Below are positions 8,249 to 15,329 of a DNA stretch of 64,000 nucleotides, piece after piece. The notes under the pieces were generated by a model that was given only the letters and a program-made list of their open reading frames with translations, did no database searches and was not told the origin of the DNA. A program made the translations under genes and the position numbers. Position 1 is the first letter of the stretch, and each line of letters starts with the position of its first letter. Origin of the DNA: Anaerolineae bacterium (GTDB taxonomy: Bacteria > Chloroflexota > Anaerolineae > Aggregatilineales > UBA2796); assembly GCA_019637555.1 (NCBI GenBank), contig JAHBVK010000001.1, forward strand, positions 285,688 to 349,687, given 5' to 3'.

Positions 8249-9703
8249 TTACGCTGTTACTTTAGACGCAGCAGCAGGCAGCGCTTGAGACTGAGTGTCC
8301 ACTTTCTCAGGAATCTTGGCACGTGGCAAGACGATGGTAAAGGTAGAACCCTTCCCTAATTCTGACTCCACGCTGACTGATCCGCTAAGACTATCCACAA
8401 GCCGTTTGGTAATCGCCAACCCTAAGCCCGTACCCTTATATTTGCGCGTATTCGTGCCATCTACCTGCCGGAATGGCTCAAAGATGTAGCTTGCAGCATC
8501 AGGAGGCATGCCGATACCTGTATCGGTAACACGGATGCGCCACGTACTGTTGTCGCGGGAATCGACATTAACAGTAACGCCACCTTCAGAGGTAAACTTT
8601 ACAGCATTACCCACGAGATTAGTCAGAATTTGCTGTAGTTTCTTGCTATCGCTTAGGATTACTTCTGGAACGTCTTCGGCAATATTCACTTTGAGAGATA
8701 TTGACTGTTTTTGAGCCAGTGCCTGCATATTGTCGATGAGTTCTCCGATGACCTTACGCGGTGACATCGGCGCGAGGAAAACTTGCAGCGAACCAGACTC
8801 GATCTTGGCGAGATCAAGCACATCATCGATCAAGGCGAGCAAACGGCGGCTGTTAAATTGAATATGTCCAAGTAAGGTCTTCTGTTCCGGCGTAAACTCG
8901 CCAACCATACCGCCGATCATGGCTTCATCGTAGCCAATGATTGCATTCAAAGGCGTCCGCAGTTCGTGACTCATGTTGGCTAGGAATTGTGACTTAGCAC
9001 GGTCAGCCAATTCCGCACGTTGACGCTGGGTTTCTGCTTGTGCACGGGCGGTTTCTGCTTGCTCAATTGCCTGTGCCATCACGTTGAGGCGGTAGTCAAA
9101 TTCAACGCGGAGAACACGAATAAACACACCTGATGCCATAACGAGTAAGACAGCGGAGGTAATGGCAGTAGCAACATCTAAACTTGGCAGCGGATTTGCT
9201 GAGGTTGATACGCTTAGCACGATCAAGGAACAGGCTAAAGTACTAGCTCCCGCCACGCGCAAAATTTGGGTTCTCGGAAGCACCAAGCCAGCTATGATGA
9301 CTGTAAGCACATAAATGGGAATACCCGTTAATGCGCCTGTTAGCGCAGAACGCTGGATCGACAATACCATTGTGGCAGTAGCACCGAACCACCAAGCAAA
9401 TACTAACCACCATCCAGCCGCAGTAATGTTTTGCCGCCCGATATTCCATGCACTCAAGCCTAGGATTATGAATCCGTACACATGGATCGCAGGAAATGAG
9501 ATTAACCCCCAGGGATCGCGGTAAATAAATATTGATGCCGCGAAACTCAGGCACAACAGCACAATCATGAAACCGACAATAATACGGATCGTGCGCTCAC
9601 GAAACGCATCGTCACGGTTAGCGGCTCGTGGCTCCATCCACCATTTTAGGAACTTGGCGACGCTGTAATCTTTTTTCATCGTAATTTGGGCGGTTCGTGT
9701 CAT
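8249..9703 (-). CDS. Membrane sensor histidine kinase
   Basis: The 484-residue protein has about six hydrophobic segments in residues 40-205. It lacks a large extracytoplasmic domain, which suggests sensing within or near the membrane. A coiled coil follows (AQAIEQAETARAQAETQRQ), then a HisKA domain with His246 in MSHELRTPLNAI. The HATPase domain has N box LVGNAVKF, G1 DTGIGM and G2 GTGLGL. The ATG at 9703 forms an ATGA with the TGA of the cyclase gene and has GGGAG five bases upstream, so translation is coupled to the cyclase. A hydrophobic terpenoid or the membrane state would be a natural signal, but this is inference. Confidence 0.92.
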   Translation of the reverse strand: MTRTAQITMKKDYSVAKFLKWWMEPRAANRDDAFRERTIRIIVGFMIVLLCLSFAASIFIYRDPWGLISFPAIHVYGFIILGLSAWNIGRQNITAAGWWLVFAWWFGATATMVLSIQRSALTGALTGIPIYVLTVIIAGLVLPRTQILRVAGASTLACSLIVLSVSTSANPLPSLDVATAITSAVLLVMASGVFIRVLRVEFDYRLNVMAQAIEQAETARAQAETQRQRAELADRAKSQFLANMSHELRTPLNAIIGYDEAMIGGMVGEFTPEQKTLLGHIQFNSRRLLALIDDVLDLAKIESGSLQVFLAPMSPRKVIGELIDNMQALAQKQSISLKVNIAEDVPEVILSDSKKLQQILTNLVGNAVKFTSEGGVTVNVDSRDNSTWRIRVTDTGIGMPPDAASYIFEPFRQVDGTNTRKYKGTGLGLAITKRLVDSLSGSVSVESELGKGSTFTIVLPRAKIPEKVDTQSQALPAAASKVTA

Positions 9704-11229
9704 TTGTGCTCCCAATTCCCATAGCTATACAGAGCGCTGACAATACTAGATTTGACAATGTAATGCGGTGTGTATAAACACTTGCTAATCCACATTGGAG
9801 CGTAACTTTGATCAGCCAAATGGTTGGACAAATACTGCCCGGCTGCCCTGATTATTTGAGGGGCAAGGCGCTCTACATGCTGATCCCACCACAACAAGCC
9901 TTCTAAGCAGAATGCGGTTTCTTCTGGTGTGGAGTCGCCATAATAGCCCCAACCTCCATCGTCATTCTGTGTCTTTTCGATCCATGTCAGCCTCAACCGG
10001 GCAAGAGTTTCCAATTCTTCATCAAGCCCCGCTAAGGCTATTAATGCCAGCGCATTTGTATAGTAAGGGGAGATATGCCATTTATCCCACCAGAACGTGC
10101 CATTGTCGTTGAAATTGAGTAATGCCTTAGAAAGCTTACTAAGCCACTTGTCATAATTCGGGTGATCCGTTCCGTTTTGCCGCAGCATCCACATAATACG
10201 CAGATGCGCGCTTGGTGAATGGTGTGTCTCACCGGGGTAACAATCGAAGAACTCTTCGCCTTCAAAATAATAAAGCACATCCGCACTTACGGGATATCCC
10301 GCCCAGCGCAAGATGTTGTAACAGGCAATAGTATTGTCCACATCGTGCGGAGTAAAAAAGGAAGACGTCGCGATACCTTTTTCAGGTGACCACAATTCCC
10401 AAATTACTCTGACTACCCGTTGAACTTCAGGGTCGTCAGGAGTAATCGCCTCAGCAATAATTAGGTGATTGATAGCCCAAGCAATTTCGAATATATCGAT
10501 AGGAAATAGAGCAGGAACAAGTCCAGTATTATCATTCCGTAAGCTGCTTTGTAAATAGGCTACTGCTTTTTGATTTGAGTGTGCCATCACATAAGCGGCA
10601 GTTGCTGAAGGTGATATTCCAACTGAATTATTCCCTTCAAGTAGTACTGCATCTGTAGGGATCAGTGGAATTGCAAATCGCAACCCATCAAGAGAAAAAG
10701 TTACTGGATGGGCACGCCAATTCATGAACGGATTGCTGACCAACTTTGCAACGCGACTTTTATATGCATTACCATACCGAATCGGCGGGCGTGGAACGTT
10801 GATGTCGTAGTTACGCGCTTCTTCAGAAAGCGAAACCGACAGAACAGGAAATCCTACAGTATCCTCTCCGTCTTGTTGCAGTCGTCCCACCAAATGCCAT
10901 AACGCATCAGAAGCGCGCTGCACCCGTCTTTCATCCCGCGGATGAGTGCCTGCTTCCTTTAGCGCGACCATACCAGCAAGTGTGCAAATGTAGCGATCAT
11001 GATAATACGGAAGCCTCGTTCCCCACGTACCATCCTCATGTTGATGATGCCGCAGCCACTCTAGTGCTTCGTCGAAACCAAAACCCGAATACAATGGTGC
11101 TAGTCGCCCTATCCATGCTGTGTCGTAGGGTGTTCCGTCAATCCGCCCTTCGCCTAAATGCACGAGCAGATCTTGTATTGCTCCACGTACTTGAGCATCT
11201 TCTAGGATACTAGTGTCTGTATTGAGCAT
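9700..11229 (-). CDS. Class II diterpene cyclase (GGPP cyclase, TPP-synthase/KPP-synthase like)
   Basis: At 509 residues it matches bacterial class II diterpene cyclases such as Rv3377c (501 aa) and is clearly shorter than squalene-hopene cyclases. Diagnostic features are YDTAWIGRL near residue 35, QHEDGTWG and QNDDGGWG (QW-type motifs), and an acidic motif DVDNT at residues 296-300 in the place of DxDD. The middle Asp, the general acid that protonates the alkene in this class, is kept, and the last Asp is Asn. The expected reaction is proton-started cyclisation of GGPP to a bicyclic (labdane or clerodane) diphosphate. The ATG at 11229 has GGAG six bases upstream. It is the first gene of the operon, and no GGPP synthase lies in the window. 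Confidence 0.88.
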   Translation of the reverse strand: MLNTDTSILEDAQVRGAIQDLLVHLGEGRIDGTPYDTAWIGRLAPLYSGFGFDEALEWLRHHQHEDGTWGTRLPYYHDRYICTLAGMVALKEAGTHPRDERRVQRASDALWHLVGRLQQDGEDTVGFPVLSVSLSEEARNYDINVPRPPIRYGNAYKSRVAKLVSNPFMNWRAHPVTFSLDGLRFAIPLIPTDAVLLEGNNSVGISPSATAAYVMAHSNQKAVAYLQSSLRNDNTGLVPALFPIDIFEIAWAINHLIIAEAITPDDPEVQRVVRVIWELWSPEKGIATSSFFTPHDVDNTIACYNILRWAGYPVSADVLYYFEGEEFFDCYPGETHHSPSAHLRIMWMLRQNGTDHPNYDKWLSKLSKALLNFNDNGTFWWDKWHISPYYTNALALIALAGLDEELETLARLRLTWIEKTQNDDGGWGYYGDSTPEETAFCLEGLLWWDQHVERLAPQIIRAAGQYLSNHLADQSYAPMWISKCLYTPHYIVKSSIVSALYSYGNWEHK

Positions 11230-11348
11230 GGCTACTCCGAATTCAACTTTGAACCGCTCATCAAACTGAAGTAGATGCACTAGCAAACGCTTATGTGCAG
11301 TCTACAGCAAGTTGTCTACTAAGAGCATCAAACGCACATCACAAACTT

Positions 11349-11377
11349 AATATAGAGTCGATCTTGTAAAGTCACAA
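11349..11377 (-). promoter_or_regulatory. Candidate sigma-70 promoter for the diterpene operon
   Basis: On the minus strand TTGTGA (11372-11377) is followed after exactly 17 bases by TATATT (11349-11354), about 120 bases upstream of the cyclase ATG. Both boxes match the housekeeping consensus at four or five positions. The stretch 11230-11439 holds no gene. The resulting leader of about 115 bases has no obvious hairpin. Plus-strand 11411-11432 has two copies of ATACGGCT at 11412 and 11424 of unknown meaning. Confidence 0.4.
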
Positions 11378-11439
11378 AAATGCTTTGCTTTTTAATAAGA
11401 TACGGCTTACGGATACGGCTGATGATGCTAAAAATTACT

Positions 11440-13902
11440 CTAGAGTAGGCTGGTAGGATCAACATCAATTATCCACGAGTTGCGTACTGAAAGATCAGTC
11501 AAAAGCCGCGTAAGATCAGTAGTTCGCACAATGAGATGCCAGGTGTAGGTATCCTCCATTTTTCCGAAAAATGCAGGCGCAGGACCAATTAAGTCGGTAA
11601 CGGTCATATTGTGTTGCTTAATATGCTGACGCAAAAGTTCGGTGGCATGTTCGGCTTCTTGTTGAGCTTTCAGTGCATTGGTGTCGCGAAACGAAAAACG
11701 CACTAACCGACGATATGGAGGATACCCTAGATCGCGACGATAGTGCAGTTCTTGCTCAAAAAAAGTTTCATAATCATGAGTTGAAGCAGCTTGAATAGCG
11801 TAATGTTCAGGTTGGTAGGTTTGGAATATAACTTGACTGGGCAGGTTACTACGCCCAGCGCGTCCCGCCGCTTGTGTTAGCAACTGAAAAGTGCGTTCAC
11901 CAGACCGATAATCAGGCAGCCCTAGCGCCGTATCTGCCAATACCACACCGACCAGCGTGACGCGCGGCAAATCCAATCCTTTAACGATCATCTGGGTACC
12001 TACCAACACATCAGCCTCACCTGTTGCAAAGCGTTCCAATAATTGCTCATGGGCACCTCTTGCCTGCGTCGTATCCCGATCCCACCGTAGTACGCGTGCA
12101 GGCGCAAACTCCTTGATCACCGCCTCTTCAACTGTTGCAGTACCCGCACCAAAGTAGCGGATGCGTTGGCTGCCGCAATTTGGGCATAATTCACTTTGTG
12201 GTTGTGTATATCCGCAAGAGTGGCATACCAGCGCTGCTCCTGCCTGATGATAAGTCAACGTCATCTCACAGCGAGGGCACCGCGCGACATAACCACAATC
12301 ACGACACAATACAAATGTTGCACTACCTCGACGGTTCAGGAACAACATCGCTTGTTCACCACGTTGCAAGGTAGCCGTGAGTTGATGACGGAGTGAGCGG
12401 CTAAACATGCTGCGATTTCCAGCACGCAGTTCCTGTCTCATATCCACGATTTCGACAGGTGGTAATCCTGTCAGATGAGCGCTAGTCGGCGTGTCAGGAA
12501 TGAGAACTCGGTTCGGCATCTTCAAATGGACAATTGTTCCCTGTCGCGCGTGATACGCCGTAGTCACCGACGGCGTTGCCGATCCTAGGATCACGTGTCC
12601 ATGATTGATCTGCATCATGGCGATAGCAGCTTCGCGTGCATGATAATACGGTGGTGGAAGTGGTGGCGATTGTTTATAACTATCGTCATGTTCCTCATCA
12701 ATGATCACCAATCCGACATCCGCCAGCGGAGTGAATAGAGCTGAACGAGCGCCAACAACTACATCAAATGCGCCTGCTCGTGCGCGTCGCCACGTGTCGT
12801 ATTGCTCACCGTCGGTCAGACTGCTGTGAATTACAGCCACTCGTCCGGGAAACCGGGATGCGAATCGCTGTACTGTTTGTGGCACAAGCGATATTTCAGG
12901 CACCAGTACAATCGCCTGCCGTCCTTGCGCCAATGTCAGTTCCAGCGCTCGTAAGTAGACTTCCGTCTTTCCGGATCCAGTCACCCCGTGGAGCAGAAAT
13001 ACGTCGGCTTGCGCCCCTATTTCCAAGCGCTCACGAATACGGTCCCAGACTGCCTGCTGCCCTGCTGTCAATATCGGAATTTCGCCTGCTGTAAATTGCC
13101 TGCCTTCTAAGGGATCGCGCAGATGTTCAATTTCTTCAACGGCAACGAAACCTTTTTCGACCAGCCGATTCAGCGCATCATTCCCCGCATCGCTCGCCGC
13201 TAGCACCTCACTCACGACCTGCGGATCAGACTGCGCTGCCAAATAGCGCAAGATCGACGCTTGTTTGGGGCTGCGCGTCAGCGTCTCATAAGCCGATTCT
13301 AAAGTGGAAGCTTCAATCGCCAGACGTGCGAGCCTGATGGTTTGGACGTGTGCGTCGGGTGCAGCCAATACCGCTTCACGTCGCAGTACTCCCCGTGATA
13401 TTAAGTGCTGTGCGTGCTCACGCCAACCGGATTTTGGTAACACTCGATCAATTTGTGCAGCGCGGAGAGTACCTCGCGCACGCAGCAGTTCAGTCAAGGC
13501 AGCAGTGACATCATCATGATCGCTGTAGGTTTCATCGATCAGGGTGTATTGCATATCACCGCGTTTTGCTAATCCCGGTGGCAGCATCAACCACAAACAC
13601 GCGCTCAATGAGGACGCAGTTTCCGCTGCAAGCCATTGCGCCAACGCAATTTGAGCGGGAGTGACAACAGGCTCATCAACCAGTACACCAAGCAGTGGCT
13701 TAGGGTGGGCAACTGGGCTATGGTCGTCTATCCAGATTACGATGCCCTGAGAGCGTCCTGTGCGAAAGCTAACATCTACTAATTGCCCTATGCTGACGTT
13801 CCAGCCATCGGGAATAGCATAATGAAAAGTCCGACGCAGCGGAGCCTGATAAACGGCGACTTCAGCGTAGCGCGTATCAGATATTGTGGAGTCAAGCATC
13901 AT
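11440..13902 (-). CDS. priA: Primosomal protein N' (replication restart helicase PriA)
   Basis: The 820-residue protein has the PriA layout: an N-terminal DNA-binding domain with the VDVSFRTGRSQGIV strand motif, Walker A HGVTGSGKTEVYLR, DEEHDDSYKQ (motif II), and the paired zinc-binding cysteines CRDCG...CPRCE...CHSCG...CPNCG. Helicase motifs V-VI include VGTQMIVKGLD and TQAAGRAGR. PriA reloads the replisome at stalled forks. The tandem ATGs at 13902/13899 overlap the stop of the MEMO gene. Without a nearby ribosome site, translation is probably coupled to that gene. Confidence 0.95.
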   Translation of the reverse strand: MMLDSTISDTRYAEVAVYQAPLRRTFHYAIPDGWNVSIGQLVDVSFRTGRSQGIVIWIDDHSPVAHPKPLLGVLVDEPVVTPAQIALAQWLAAETASSLSACLWLMLPPGLAKRGDMQYTLIDETYSDHDDVTAALTELLRARGTLRAAQIDRVLPKSGWREHAQHLISRGVLRREAVLAAPDAHVQTIRLARLAIEASTLESAYETLTRSPKQASILRYLAAQSDPQVVSEVLAASDAGNDALNRLVEKGFVAVEEIEHLRDPLEGRQFTAGEIPILTAGQQAVWDRIRERLEIGAQADVFLLHGVTGSGKTEVYLRALELTLAQGRQAIVLVPEISLVPQTVQRFASRFPGRVAVIHSSLTDGEQYDTWRRARAGAFDVVVGARSALFTPLADVGLVIIDEEHDDSYKQSPPLPPPYYHAREAAIAMMQINHGHVILGSATPSVTTAYHARQGTIVHLKMPNRVLIPDTPTSAHLTGLPPVEIVDMRQELRAGNRSMFSRSLRHQLTATLQRGEQAMLFLNRRGSATFVLCRDCGYVARCPRCEMTLTYHQAGAALVCHSCGYTQPQSELCPNCGSQRIRYFGAGTATVEEAVIKEFAPARVLRWDRDTTQARGAHEQLLERFATGEADVLVGTQMIVKGLDLPRVTLVGVVLADTALGLPDYRSGERTFQLLTQAAGRAGRSNLPSQVIFQTYQPEHYAIQAASTHDYETFFEQELHYRRDLGYPPYRRLVRFSFRDTNALKAQQEAEHATELLRQHIKQHNMTVTDLIGPAPAFFGKMEDTYTWHLIVRTTDLTRLLTDLSVRNSWIIDVDPTSLL

Positions 13903-14734
13903 GGAAAAAGGCAGCAGCCCCATAGCCGACGACGCGCGAATATTGACCGTTGATCGCACCTGAAGTGCTATGATTCAGGATGACACTGCGTCCCGCGCCT
14001 AATGCACTAGTCGCAAGGATCGTTGTCGCGATTGCGCCACGCCCACAAGCAAATCCTTGACCGGACTCATCCAACGCGATTACGCTGGCAGCGTCCATGT
14101 GCGCCACCGCCTGCAAAACACGTCGATCCAGTTTCTGTGCTTGGTCATCAGAGTAAAAGTGAGATAGATCGGAACTGGCGACGATCAGGGCGTTTCTGTT
14201 TACCAGCAGCTCTGCCAAAGCAGCGCTCAATTGCTGAGCTGTCGCCAGTGATTGATCTCGGAGCATTAACGGTACTAACTTGAAATCAGATCGCAGCACG
14301 ACTTGCAGAAACGGAAGTTCGATCTCAACAGAATGCTCACTATCGAATTGACAGTAAGCTAACGGAATTTGCTCATTGATTTGGTTTATCAAGTCATGAT
14401 CGACGGTGATACTGCCGAAGGGTGTTTGATAAGCTCGGTGTGCGCTCGTAATCACGGTGCCCGTTACTTCAGCAATTGGCCGGTGCAGCGGACCAATAAC
14501 TACTACGGTATCTAGTTCACGTCCTTGCAGCAGTCGAAATGCGTATGCGGCTACTGAGCCACTAAAACGATAACCCGCGTGAGGGGCAAGCAAACCAATA
14601 ACTGAGCCAGCATCAACGCGGGTGGTTGCGCTCTCTAGATAGTGTTCGATCTCAAGGCGCAGTTTTTGGCTATCTGCGGGATACCACATCCCTGCAAGCG
14701 GCGAGGGGCGCGGAGTATCCATTGGGGCTTTCAT
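13892..14734 (-). CDS. MEMO/AmmeMemoRadiSam system protein B family
   Basis: The 280-residue protein shows the MEMO family pattern: AGMWYPAD near the N-terminus, GLLAPHAGYRFSGSVAAYAF, VVIGPLHR, a DSEHSVEIELPFLQ segment and VASSDLSHF. These hold the His residues of the vestigial extradiol-dioxygenase-like site. The AmmeMemoRadiSam set (AMMECR1, MEMO, radical SAM) is thought to act in RNA or radical chemistry, but the other two members are not next to it here. It overlaps the receiver gene by ATGA and priA by 11 bases, so the three genes form one operon. Confidence 0.88.
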   Translation of the reverse strand: MKAPMDTPRPSPLAGMWYPADSQKLRLEIEHYLESATTRVDAGSVIGLLAPHAGYRFSGSVAAYAFRLLQGRELDTVVVIGPLHRPIAEVTGTVITSAHRAYQTPFGSITVDHDLINQINEQIPLAYCQFDSEHSVEIELPFLQVVLRSDFKLVPLMLRDQSLATAQQLSAALAELLVNRNALIVASSDLSHFYSDDQAQKLDRRVLQAVAHMDAASVIALDESGQGFACGRGAIATTILATSALGAGRSVILNHSTSGAINGQYSRVVGYGAAAFFHDA

Positions 14735-15111
14735 GGTGTACTGGCGGCAGCGGTTAGCAAATTCTTTACAGCATCTTGCAGCGCCCAGACATTGATTGGC
14801 TTGGATAGCACGCTATCCGCGAGGGCTGCTGACTCCTGATCCATCATTACCGGCACTGCAGTTAAGATCAGTACTTTAACATCATCCAATTTCGGGTTAC
14901 TTCGGATGCGACGCAGCACTTCTAGTCCGGTCATATCTGGCATCGCAATGTCGAGCACCACGACAGCAGGTGGCTGCGTTTCCATTATATCCAGCGCACT
15001 GTGACCGCTGGATGCCTTCAATATCGGATTAGGCAACCCACGTAAGGAGACGCTGAACAGGTCAAGTAGCGCCACTTCGTCGTCAACAAGCAGTATGGAA
15101 TCGGACGACAT
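14731..15111 (-). CDS. Single-domain response regulator upstream of the MEMO gene
   Basis: A 126-residue CheY-like receiver with LLVDDEVALL pocket, Asp in VVLDIAMPDMTG, switch Thr in LILTAVP and Lys in VLSKPI. There is no output domain. It is the first gene of the receiver-MEMO-priA operon, and the last two bases of its stop lie within the MEMO ATG. No kinase is adjacent, and the nearest is the kinase of the diterpene operon 5 kb downstream on the same strand. Confidence 0.9.
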   Translation of the reverse strand: MSSDSILLVDDEVALLDLFSVSLRGLPNPILKASSGHSALDIMETQPPAVVVLDIAMPDMTGLEVLRRIRSNPKLDDVKVLILTAVPVMMDQESAALADSVLSKPINVWALQDAVKNLLTAAASTP

Positions 15112-15329
15112 AGCTAATATTCTGCCTCACTAACATGATCCATATTGATTGTAACGTTAACAGCGCCTGAATACCAGTCATTGACTAGGATTCATCGGGA
15201 TATTCCCTCAGACTTTGGGATAATGCCGCCACTCGCAAATTTGTTCTATTTATGCTATCCTTTGAGGTCAGGATGCCAAATTTGCTCATCGTTCTCCGCT
15301 AATTGTTGTACAAGTAAAGGTAGTGCCTT

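Noticed and set aside
9700..11229. Squalene-hopene cyclase
   Set aside because: QW-like motifs fit, but the length (509 aa), the YDTAW motif near the N-terminus and the Rv3378c-type partner gene fit class II diterpene cyclases.
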